This document shows positions 26,325 to 35,781 of a stretch of DNA of 64,000 bases, in pieces. The stretch's first letter is position 1; every line of letters starts with the position of its first letter. The notes beneath the pieces are model-generated. The model made no database searches. It was not told the DNA's origin and saw only the letters and a program-made list of their open reading frames with translations. Where the stretch lies: positions 1,556,457 through 1,620,456 of the forward strand of contig NW_003314293.1 in assembly GCF_000143415.4 (NCBI RefSeq), written 5' to 3'. A program made the translations under genes and the position numbers. The DNA is from Selaginella moellendorffii (Eukaryota > Streptophyta > Lycopodiopsida > Selaginellales > Selaginellaceae).

Positions 26325-26769
26325 TTTGGGATAACATTTCGGAACACTATGGCCCTACACAAGCCTCATAAGTACTCTCCCCACCTTCCACCTTTGGGTG
26401 CTCTAACCATGGGCTTAGAGTGAAGTTCCATTGAGCCACGCCAGGTATCCAAGAAGGTAATGCCACCCACACTTAGACTGAGAGCATTGACCATTCGATC
26501 TCCTAAAGGAACTAGAATCAGCTTTTAAACACTTCACAAAGCTACCCTGATTGTATTGTTCCTTTTGTGTCCCTTTTTTAAAGGTTCACTTACTGTTTGC
26601 TTCATGCTCGTTCTCGAGCACTTCATTGGGAGTTGTGCTCCCACTTTTGATTATTCAAGTCAAAGCTTTTAGTTCAAACATGTTACTCCTGTTTGGCTTC
26701 CACTTCAGCCACTACCACATGGCACCTTTTCGACTCCACTTTTAGAGCTCTAAGATTTATGTCTCACAA
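26325..26769 (-). mobile_element. Internally deleted antisense solo-LTR-like copy
   Basis: Two blocks match the intact LTR in reverse complement: 26325-26540 (right part; compare AGTACTCTCC, CCATTCGATCTCC) and about 26580-26769 (left part; compare GAGCACTTCATTGGGAGTTG, GCCACTACCACATGGC). The purine tandem array and part of the LTR are deleted between them. The last matching bases read TGTCTCACA, the reverse complement of the LTR start TGTGAGACA, followed by unrelated sequence. This confirms the LTR boundary. Frequent C-to-T and G-to-A changes relative to the intact copy are visible. Confidence 0.75.
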
Positions 26770-26773
26770 AATG

Positions 26774-28330
26774 TTACATCATAGTATCATGGGAATAGAG
26801 TTCTTGCAGTATGTTTGGTTCATCCTCATATTTCTTATCGAAGACCAATAAAGCAAAGCTTTCCAGTTTGTACTTGTTTTGCAGCAGCTTTCCCCACTCA
26901 GATTCAAATGGAACCTGCAAGATGAGCACAAAGAAATGACACTGCAAGTAGGAGAATAGATGGTGTACCTGATATAGCAACCAGTTATTCCTCTCAGGCA
27001 TGCAAGGTTCGCATTTTGATGGAACGAAGACTACATCTGGATCCAGCTGTGATACTCATAGTAAACATACACATACATGCAACGATAAATGATACCTCCC
27101 AAATGCCAGGTGACACGCTCACAAGCAGATTGTGGTCCAGTGCTCGGGCCCTGTCCTTCATTTGTGCGAGAACCTCGCACAAATGCTTTCTGGTGCTGGA
27201 TGTACTGATGACGCCCCAGCACCCGACGGAGAAGCACATGTTGCCGCTTGCACCACAAGACTTTCCATGTCCTCCTAGTAGATATGCTTGCAGTCAGTGA
27301 GCGTCATTGAAAGGTAGTTAGCAACTCTTCTCAAATCCCCATGGGCCTTTTGGTAGGCAGTGGCAAAACGCTCCTTCCTTTTCTTCTGTGTCTCCTCAGG
27401 TCATGTATTTGCTACAGCTGTAAGAATTGATTCATTTCAGAATCACGAATGTGTCTTACCGAGCTCCTTTACGTCACAGACGTTTGGAATTGGAAGCTTA
27501 TACGTGTCAGGAAGCAGCATATGGAGCCATGATTTAGCTTCGACGGATTGCTTTCCAGCCTCCACCTCGGTATCCGGCACCACGATTGAAAGTTGAGCTA
27601 GAACTCTCTTTGCCTCACCACCAAGGAAACAAAAGTTGCGTTCGAGACCATAAACTTTTATGTGCACAACAGGCTCCATCTTCTTGCCATAAGCTTCGTC
27701 ACCCTGCGAGTAAGATTTATGCATCTCATCCTTCTTCCATAACTTTGTTGGCACTGGCTCTTTATGTTTTGGTTTATACTGCCAAGTGGCTGGAAAAACA
27801 CTTCTTTTGACATCTTCGTGTTTTGCTTGGCATCCGGATCTTGAGTAATGGGAATGTCCCATCGCAAGTTTCATCTAAGTATTCCAAAGCTTCTAATTAG
27901 CAAGTATGCAGGACAATAAAAACATCTGATCAAGATATGGAAAATGGTCGTCTTATAACACACATGTGGCAGTGGAAGAACGTTTTTGCTTCTGCTTGAC
28001 ACTTGTTCATCCTTGGATTTTTTCCCCTACTAGTTTGCTGTTCTTCCTGCAGCAGGACAAGCATCATGAGGATTAGCAAAGCAAAACTTTCGATACCAAC
28101 AGCACGGAAGTCACATTTAAATTCTTGCTTCTCGTTGGACTGTGGTACATATTGACTCCCATCTAGACAAGTTAAATATAATGAAATGAAGTGAGAACTC
28201 AGTTGGAATAGGGCCGTACAAGTACGGCCGGAAAACTGTGGGGACTTCTTCCCCACGACTCGGGTAGTTGCAGTATCTGCTCCCGGTGCTGCACCAAGTT
28301 GGTTCCGTGGGAGAGCATTGGGCACTCATC
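26774..28330 (-). pseudogene. Unrecognised multi-exon coding remnant
   Basis: On the minus strand several separate open stretches look protein-coding and are bounded by possible splice sites: ALPRNQLGAAPG (about 28300) or an alternative frame, SQYVPQSNEKQEFKCDFRA, a 143-codon run with GKKMEPVVHIKVYGLERNFC and TYKLPIPNVCDVKEL (27870-27443), ERFATAYQKAHGDLRRVANY (near 27350), SVGCWGVISTSSTRKHLCEV (near 27230) and VPFESEWGKLLQNKYKLE (near 26900). I do not recognise the family. Frame shifts between the pieces make it uncertain whether this is an intact, poorly conserved gene or a decayed one. Together with the minus-strand coding traces in 28730-30088 it may be one larger locus. Confidence 0.3.
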
Positions 28331-28729
28331 CTTGTGCCTATTGGTGACTTGCTCTTTTCCTGGCGTGGTGAAGGCTGTTGTTGTGTCCCTCTTCTGGGCG
28401 CTAAACTTGGTCGTGGTATTCTAGATCCTGATGCACTTGTATGACGGTCAAACCTCTTGTGTGTGGGCCTTCATCCCCACTAGCACTGGCTGGCTGGTGT
28501 AGTTGCTGTTTCCACAGAAGGCTTTTTTCTTACTCTTTGAACTCACAAGCTTGCAACAGCTCTCTACACGGCCATCTCACCAAATCCTTATAGATGTAGG
28601 CAGCTTATTTCCATAGACGGCCTCCAATCGCTTCACAGCTGTAGACTCTCGTCCTTAGTCCTGTAACAAGCCCCAGTGTTAAGCTTGATGCACTCCCACA
28701 AGGAAATCAGTGCTAGAGGTCAGGAATAT

Positions 28730-30088
28730 CTCTTTATTGTGTCATCCAATGCCTAGTAATTTGTCGGTAATCTTCCTTGCCACCTTCTTTGTGCTGAGAA
28801 TATGTCATAATGCTTCGTCCCGTGTGTAATCCATAATTACGTGAAGCGTAGTAGACCTGGAATAAGTAGTTTCTACTTTTTATGTTCTCTTTAGGGAGCT
28901 CCATTGCAAGATATAATCCAGGTGTGCATACTAGCCAAATGCAAGATGCTCAAGATCCACTTGATGAACATGAAAACTAATAGTGAAGAGATAACACTTT
29001 TAGGTGTAAACATTGAGGAGATGAGCAGAATGACACTAGTAACAATTATGAAGATGATTAATTCTAGTAATTTCACCATAGAACATTTGAACATTGTTGG
29101 CATAGTGGTAATGATCATTCAGCTTCTTAAAGACAACTTCTAGAATTTTTAATAAATATCCTGTTCCATAGAAGTTTCAATTTCAAAATAGATACCTTAT
29201 ATTAACAGAATTATTAAAGATAAAATTCTAAAAATCCATAAAATATCAAGTATAAATTTTAAAATATACTTAATCTTATGCTTAAAACATTTAATATACG
29301 TATGTAATAGGGTAATCATATCAGTTCTTATCTAGATAACACTCCACAATGGATCAATGCACATAGATTTTGGTTTGCAAATTCCGCCTCTTATAATCTA
29401 TATAATTCCCTGGTAGCGAGATAGTTTCACTCCGTGTCTCCGCTTCATCTGGTTTCAGCAAGACTCCTGTTATCCTATGGCCATTGTACACTACTCCCGT
29501 TATATATGGCTGCATTGTCGGGAAGCGATGCTCCAGAAAGACTTCTTCTACCATTTGTTCCACGCATTTGCCAGGAACGTTGGCCTCGTGCACCTCGAAG
29601 AGAGTGCAATCGATGTAGATAGTGTTCGACCATGCACGTAGTACCTCCATTTGCAGAGCCAGTCGAATAAACCTCTTTCCCAGCGCTGCCTAAGCATGCT
29701 CCACCTTTGCTGGTATGACAACCTTTGTGTGTGTTTTCCTCGTCTTGTTCATCCTCGTCCAACCTAAGAGGGTCTAGGAAGCGGTTTACGAGTCGCGCTG
29801 GTAGATCGGAAAGTGCTCTTTCCTTCGGTACTCCTTTGGATTTGCAGCTACAATGGTAAAAATGTAGCGATCCTCGCTCATCTGGTGCCACTGTTGCTCA
29901 AGCTCCTTGATTTTCTTTTCCAACCACTCTTCATTCTCTCCTGGTGTCTTACTTTCGATCTGTTCGTACCGTTGGATGATAGTCCTTAAAGCTTATTCAA
30001 GCTATTGCATAGTTTTGTTTGAACCCTCTAGTCTTCGTCCTCCAGCTTATTGCTGTTGAATCGGCATTTTCTATAGACAACGATCTTG
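28730..30088. repeat. Dispersed duplication, copy B
   Basis: Counterpart of 17500-19555, more compact and without the internal tandem duplication. Shared landmarks are GTCATCCAATGCCTAGTAAT, TAGTAGACCTGGAATAAG, ATTGAGGAGATGAGCAGAAT, ACAATGGATCAATGCACATA and GCATTTTCTATAGACAACGA. The minus strand carries an open stretch with LFEVHEANVPGKCVEQMVEE and HRFPTMQPYITGVVYNGHRI, and another with PGENEEWLEKKIKELEQQWH. I do not recognise this protein. The right edge at about 30088 is followed by a short copy of the CDPK 3' end. Confidence 0.8.
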
Positions 30089-30104
30089 GCAGCCCAGCGT
30101 AGCA

Positions 30105-30180
30105 ACGAAGAAAAGAATATACTATGCCCTTGCGGTGAGAGATTGATAGCTTATTGCTGACGGTGTTGAATCTCTTCTAT
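30105..30180 (-). repeat. Short copy of the CDPK 3' terminus
   Basis: The block AACGAAGAAAAGAATATACTATG ... GCGGTGAGAGATTGATAGCTTATTGCTGACG resembles 30265-30345, which contains the last codons and stop of the adjacent CDPK gene. The copy has small indels, so it is a non-functional tail duplicate about 160 bp downstream of the gene end. Confidence 0.7.
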
Positions 30181-30288
30181 TGACAAATCCAAAGCTTATG
30201 ATCGTAGAGGTTACTACTAGCGGAAATTTTACCAGTCGCGAGGAGTAAAAATCTTGCTCCAACGTAAAACAAAGAAGAAAAGAATTTA

Positions 30289-32020
30289 CTATGCGGTCGC
30301 GGTGAGAGATCCATCCTTGATGAGCTTATTGCTGAGGCTGTTGAATCGTCCCTTGGAGTAGCGCCGCGACGCCTTCCGCCAATCCGTGCCAGTTCTCATC
30401 ACCCTCGCGAACTCCTCGTAGCTCACCAATCCATCCTTATCCGCGTCCACCTCCGCCAGGATGTCCGCCACCACCTCGCCGCCATCGCCGCCGCCCGGCT
30501 CCTCCGCCAGCGCCGCCGCCAGATCCTCTTTGTCCAGGAACCCGTTGGCATCCTTGTCGAGCCGATCAAAAGCCTTGCGGAGGTGGTCGTCGCTGTCGAA
30601 CCGCTGCTGGAGGTAGACGATCACGGTGACGAACTCGCCATAGTTGAGCACCCCATCGTTGTCCTCGTCCGCGGCGTCCATCACCGACTTGAGCTCCACC
30701 TCGGCGTACTCGTTCGTGACGATGGTGGGCGATTTCGCCAGCCCGATCTTGAGCTCGTCGAGCGTGATCCCGCCCCGCCCACTCGAGTCCATGGCCTCGA
30801 AGATCTCCCGCATGCCGGCATTCTCCTCCTGCGACAGCTCCTCCGCGATGATCTCCAGCGCCTTCTTGCGCAGCTTGTTGAGCGCCGCGAACTGCTTGAG
30901 CCGGGTCCGCACGGCGTCCAGCGGTACATTTGGCGCGTGCTTCCCCGCGCGGTGCAGCCAGGGGTGCTCCAGCACCTGCGACGCCGAGAGGCGGAGCCGC
31001 GGGTCGGGCTCCAGCATCCGGCGGACGAGGCTCTTGGCGGACTCGGACACCGCCGGCCACGGCTCGCGCCGGAAGTCGAGCACGCCGCGCAGTATGGCCT
31101 GCGCCACGCCCTGCTCGCTCTCGGCCCAGAAGGGCGGCACGCCGCACAGCAAGATGTAGAGGATGACGCCGGCGCTCCACACGTCCACCTCGGGGCCATA
31201 GTTGCGCTTGAGGACCTCGGGCGCCATGTAGTAGGGGCTGCCCACGATCTCGTTGAATCGCTCCCCGGGACGAAAGAAAACCGAGAGCCCAAAGTCGATG
31301 GCCTTGAGCGCCGAATTCTCCTTGCGGTTGGCGAAGAGGAAGTTCTCGGGCTTGAGATCTCGGTGCATTACTCCCTGGAAAACAAAATGTATCATTCACC
31401 ACCAACCACATGACATAGGTATGATATATCCATGCATGCATGAAATATACGTATGCACTGTCATGCATATACATGATCAAACATACCTGGCGGTGACACG
31501 CCTGTACGACCTCGACGATGGTACGGATGACCCCCGCCGCCGCGCGCTCCGTGTAGTGCCCCCGCGCGATGATCCGATCAAACAGCTCGCCGCCCGCGCA
31601 CAGCTCCATGACGATGTGCACCGCGCGCTCGTCCTCGTACGCGCCCTTGAGCGCCACGATGTTGGGGTGTGGCGGCAGGTGGCGCATGATCGCCACCTCG
31701 CGCCGCACGTCCTCGATGTCCACCGCCGTCTTGAGCTTGGACTTGGAGATGGACTTGCACGCCAGCAGCTCCTGCGACTCCTGCTCCATGCACAGGTACG
31801 TGACGCCGAACTCGCCGCGCCCCAGCTCGCGCCCCAGGTTGTAGCGCTCCTTGATCGAGCTCCCGGTGCGCTGCTCCGCCTCCAGCACCGTCAGCTTGCG
31901 CTGCCCGTTCTCGCTGTCCTTGGCGTAGGGGTTGCCCTTGAATCGCTTCTTCTTCCCTCGAGGCTTGTGGGAGTCTTGATCGCCCGCCTCTCGGGGTGGT
32001 GTCGCGCAGCAATTCCCCAT
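30289..32020 (-). CDS. Calcium-dependent protein kinase (CDPK/CPK)
   Basis: A calcium sensor kinase made of a variable N-terminus, Ser/Thr kinase, autoinhibitory junction and calmodulin-like domain. Two exons: 32020-31487 and 31374-30289, with one 112-bp intron (donor GTATGT, acceptor TTCCAG). The N-terminus MGNCC predicts N-myristoylation at Gly2 and palmitoylation at Cys4/5, hence membrane attachment. Kinase motifs: GRGEFGVTY loop, ACKSI lysine, [22 protein letters not shown]. The junction has [18 protein letters not shown]. Four EF-hand loops follow: [12 protein letters not shown] (Ser at position 3 and Arg at position 5, probably weak), [24 protein letters not shown] and [12 protein letters not shown]. 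About 539 residues, a normal length. Codons are strongly G/C-ending. Confidence 0.96.
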
Positions 32021-33351
32021 CTGATCTTGCAGCTAGAGCTCCAGGAGGGCGGAAAAAAGCGATTTTTCTCCCTGGAACCCGCGACTTTGACGTCCGCTCA
32101 AACGCTTTTCTTCGCTTTCTTATCTTTATAGCTGCGGGACGAACTTCTTCTCGGCTGGAAGACTTTTAAGCCGCTGCCACTTTTTCTAGAGCTTCCACTC
32201 CTGCAGGTTTTCGTTGTTTCCTGGCGAATTCCCGTGGATCTCTGGAGCCCGAGCTGAAAAGTCTAGTTTTTCCCTGAGAAGAACCACCTTTGAAGACTAA
32301 TTCTTTGTTTCCTTGTCTTCCAAGTTCCAAGCTTGGATGTTGCCTGCTCTGATCTGAGAGAAACCTGTGCCGTTTTGTTTGGATTGCTAGCTACCCATTG
32401 CTTTCCCTGCCCCTGTTTTGTGGGCGAAAATATCGCTACTTAGATGATGCTACCGGCTGACCGATTGATATCACTGTTAAACCTGTGCAGCAACAACGAG
32501 ACAAACGTCAGTCCATCCATCCCCGCGGCTTCATTGCGCTGGTGAATCCAAATCCACAACATCCACCAAGAACAATCCAGCAAAAACAATCACCAAACCG
32601 AAAAGAGGGCAGCCAGGCATTCAAAGAGGGCCGACGAGGAGGGAGGAATTCACGGACTCTTGTCAAAAACCCGGGCACCAAATTCCTCCAAGCACCAATT
32701 CCAGCGATCTCTCGCAAGCTAGTCTCCTCCACTCCATCCCATCCGAAGAGCAAACAGGGAAAAAAAAGAGGCTTTTCTTCTCACTCACCTCAGACTTGGT
32801 TCGTGTCGACCTTCGCTGGTTGGATGCTCGTTTTGATGAATCCAAGGTTTGGGCGCTATTGCTAACGCCGGAAATGCTGCGCCTGCCTTGGATCATGGAT
32901 CCGGGGCCTCCAATCCGGAAGAAAAATAAGAACACTCGGCTGGGACTGCTCATGGGTCATGAGTCCCGCGGCCCGTGTTGACTTTTCTCGAGAGAAAGAA
33001 GAAGGCCAAACGCAAATCGGGTCCAGTCCACTCCCGAGCTTCTAGAGGCGCAACCACAGCACAAAGACGACGAGCCAGAAAGAAAGAAGAAAACAAAGAG
33101 AAAGCTCCATTTTACACTGCTAATAAGATAGGGAGGCTGGGATTAATTTCTTAAGGTTGCTTAATATAATCTCTTGTCACTCTTCCAACCCAAGCACCGC
33201 AAAATAAAAAAAGAGCCTTTTTTCTCTCTCTCTTTTTCTTTCTCCTTTCTCCCCTTAAAGCATTTGATCGCAAAGCTTTTACACAACAGCTCCTGAAAAG
33301 TACTGAGCAGCAGCGACTCGGCGTACAAAGGTGAGCAAAAAAGAGAGTTTT
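32021..33351. other. CDPK promoter/leader and tail-side intergenic region
   Basis: Lies upstream of the CDPK start and downstream of the TM9SF gene. A 126-codon frame (32485-32865) has low-complexity composition and no family features. CT/GA-rich simple sequence is common (33180-33250). No gene is supported. Confidence 0.45.
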
Positions 33352-33428
33352 TTCGAGCTATGGAAACTGTAGAAGAAGATAATCAATCTTCGAGCTATGG
33401 AAACTGTAGTAGAAGAAGATAATAAATC
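33352..33428. repeat. Tandem repeat, two units of about 40 bp
   Basis: TCGAGCTATGGAAACTGTAG followed by AGAAGATAAT occurs twice in a row; the second unit carries an extra TAG-AAG triplet pair. It lies in the presumed 3' UTR of the TM9SF gene. Confidence 0.85.
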
Positions 33429-33547
33429 ATGAACTGTAAGCTAGATAGATACGGCTAGCTACACCAACAGCAAAAACAAAGAAGGAAGAAAAACGAGAGC
33501 TTTACCTGTGTAGAGTCTTTGTTCCTTCGTTGTTGTCAGCGTTTCTC

Positions 33548-35512
33548 TTAGTCGAGCTTCACCGAGGAGAACAGGTAGTGCGTGAAGTAGAAGCTTGTCA
33601 AGAAGCCGACCGTCCCGGTAGCGAGCATGAGCGCCAGCACCATGAGTAGCGTGTATCCCATGTAGAGCATTGCCGACACCGGCCCGCTCAAGCTGTGGAG
33701 ATCGAACACCAAGTAGTTGATCGCGTATAGCAGGACGTAGAGTGCCACCGAGCCCGACGCGAAGAAGGATTTCCACCACCACCGCCAGTCCTCGACGCAG
33801 AGGTGCATGTAAGTCAGCACCACCGAGACCTCGGCGCAGACGATGACGAGCAGCACCAGGACCACGAAGAGGAAGCCGAAGACGTAGTAGAAGCGGCCCA
33901 TCCAGATGCTCGACATGATGAAGAAGAGCTCGATGAAGAGAGTTCCAAAAGGAAGCGTCCCAGCGCCGAGGACGAGCACCCAGGAGGGGTACTTTTGCGC
34001 AGGGACCTCGCGGGGGATCTGGTTCGTGCGCACCGGGAAGGAGATGTGCTCGGCTCGGACTCCCAAGTAGCCGCCGAAGAGCGTGAGTGGCACCGAGATG
34101 CAAAACCAGAGCGCCACCAGCACGAAGAACATCCAGAGCGGGATCGCTCCAGTGCTGTGACTTCCCCAGAGCAAGAAGTTGAGGAAGGTGAGGACGACGA
34201 ACGAGATCCCCGGGAAGAAGCAGGCCACTCTCCAGGCGATGGACCTCCATCCGGCAGAATCACCCAGCTTCAAAGTTTTCCACAGCCGGCAAGCAGCGTA
34301 GCCAGCCGAGATGCCGAGGAAGAGGTACAGCAGCACCATTCCCGTGAGCAGCATACCCCTCGACGCCGGCGACATGAACCCGAACGCTGCGAAAAAGATG
34401 GTGACGATGGCCATCCCGAGGATCTGTACTCCGCTTCCAACCATGACGCACAGCAGCTTCGAGTGAGGTGGCGGCCGGAAAACATCGCCCACAACGAGCT
34501 TCCACCCGGAGAGCTCCTCGTTCATCTGTGCCTGCGCCTCCTTGTCCAGCTCCTCATACTTGGTGAGATCCCGGCGAACAGTCCTCAAGAAGATGACGAA
34601 CACGATCCCGGCCAGGAACGCGATCACCATCAACGAGTTGAGAATCGAGAACCAGTGCACACGCGAGCCTTCCATCTTGAGATACGCATCCCACCGCGAC
34701 GGCCACCTCGTCGGGCTGATCTCAAAGCTCACCTCGTAGCTGAAAGTTAAGCTCGCACCAGTCTCCACCACCTGGTATCTCCCCCGATCCATCTCGCAAA
34801 CCACCTCCGGAAGCTTGTCATACATCTTTAGATCCTTGGTGCTCGACTTCTCGTGAGGATAGCTGCAAGGAACCACCTCGAATCCCACCACCACGTAGCC
34901 GGACAAGTTCTTGCCAGGAACCACGTCGAATCCATCCCCGGTTCCCATCACCGATCCCACACCCGTGTCCTCGTACTGGTGGATCAAGACTTTAAACTTG
35001 AGATGGTTGAAGATGTAGTAGCGATCGTTGGGGGGATGGAAGCCAACCAAGTAACCCGTCCAGCGCGTAGGCGGAAGATCCGAGTCGGGGATCACAGTAT
35101 ACCTCACCACTGGAAGATTGTCCAGCATGAGATTCACCTGGTAGACGTCGTCGATCCGGCGCTTGAGATGCTTGACATCGTTGTCCGAGAGCGTGTGGGT
35201 GCACAGGAAAATGCTGGATTCGTTGGTGTTCATCCGGAACCGGTATGGCGACGACTCGATCTCGTCGCCCATGAGGAGCTCGCCAAGATTCTCGGCGCTC
35301 TTCTTCACGCCGCCCTGGGGCTGGCAGAAGGGGAGGCTGTAGTAGCTGTAGGGGAGCTCCGTCTCGATGGAGGTGAGCGAATTCACCTTGGCGTAGAGAT
35401 CCTTGCCGTCGGGGTAAGCGTGCAAGTAGCTACCTGGTAAGTAGAAGGCGGCCGCATTGTGGATCCAGCACAGGATCGCGAGCGCCGCCAAGATCTCCAG
35501 CTTTGTCCCCAT
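33548..35512 (-). CDS. Transmembrane 9 superfamily (EMP70/nonaspanin) protein
   Basis: TM9SF proteins are Golgi/endosomal nine-span membrane proteins involved in protein sorting. The gene is one uninterrupted frame of 654 codons from the chosen ATG at 35512. This start gives a good signal peptide (LEILAALAILCWIHNAAAF), whereas the frame-open extension upstream does not. The luminal N-terminal domain starts YLPGSYLHAYPDGKDLYAKV and contains DELPPTRWTGYLVGF-like residues. Nine hydrophobic segments follow, the first near residue 300 (LNSLMVIAFLAGIVFVIF). GDVFRPPPHSKLLCV and PVRTNQIPREVP are typical family blocks. The C-terminus VKLD is the KxD/E-type Golgi retention/COPI-binding signal of this family. 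It is intron-free in the coding region and G/C-rich at third positions. Confidence 0.96.
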   Translation of the reverse strand: MGTKLEILAALAILCWIHNAAAFYLPGSYLHAYPDGKDLYAKVNSLTSIETELPYSYYSLPFCQPQGGVKKSAENLGELLMGDEIESSPYRFRMNTNESSIFLCTHTLSDNDVKHLKRRIDDVYQVNLMLDNLPVVRYTVIPDSDLPPTRWTGYLVGFHPPNDRYYIFNHLKFKVLIHQYEDTGVGSVMGTGDGFDVVPGKNLSGYVVVGFEVVPCSYPHEKSSTKDLKMYDKLPEVVCEMDRGRYQVVETGASLTFSYEVSFEISPTRWPSRWDAYLKMEGSRVHWFSILNSLMVIAFLAGIVFVIFLRTVRRDLTKYEELDKEAQAQMNEELSGWKLVVGDVFRPPPHSKLLCVMVGSGVQILGMAIVTIFFAAFGFMSPASRGMLLTGMVLLYLFLGISAGYAACRLWKTLKLGDSAGWRSIAWRVACFFPGISFVVLTFLNFLLWGSHSTGAIPLWMFFVLVALWFCISVPLTLFGGYLGVRAEHISFPVRTNQIPREVPAQKYPSWVLVLGAGTLPFGTLFIELFFIMSSIWMGRFYYVFGFLFVVLVLLVIVCAEVSVVLTYMHLCVEDWRWWWKSFFASGSVALYVLLYAINYLVFDLHSLSGPVSAMLYMGYTLLMVLALMLATGTVGFLTSFYFTHYLFSSVKLD

Positions 35513-35781
35513 GATCGGGGCGATTTCTCCCAGATCGGCGCCTCCACAGCTCAAGATCTAGACTATTTGCCCTGTGAATGCCCTAAATCTCCAATTTAAC
35601 GGAATCTTCCTTCTACCTATTTTTTCATCAGTGCTAACGGTGACAGAATATCCTTTGTGACGGGATATTTGGTAGAATCTAAAACGTAGTTTAGGGCTAT
35701 GGTGAATTCACATTAAAAGTGCTGTAGGGTTTTGCGCGGATCGATCGATCAATGCAGCTACTCCATTTGTGATCGCGTGGA
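35513..35781. promoter_or_regulatory. Divergent promoter between TM9SF and SEC8
   Basis: 269 bp separate the start codons of the TM9SF and SEC8 genes. A telo-box-like TAGGGTTTT lies at 35725-35733, about 50 bp before the SEC8 start. Confidence 0.6.

Noticed and set aside
30583-32131. Long plus-strand frames (171-292 codons) opposite the CDPK exons
   Set aside because: Antisense shadows of the G/C3-rich CDPK reading frame, with no family features.
32485-32865. 126-codon frame between CDPK and TM9SF
   Set aside because: Low-complexity composition, no family similarity, lies in the presumed CDPK leader/promoter side.
33803-34750. 315-codon plus-strand frame antisense to TM9SF
   Set aside because: It is the shadow of a G/C3-rich gene; composition is acidic/His-rich low complexity and no domain is seen.
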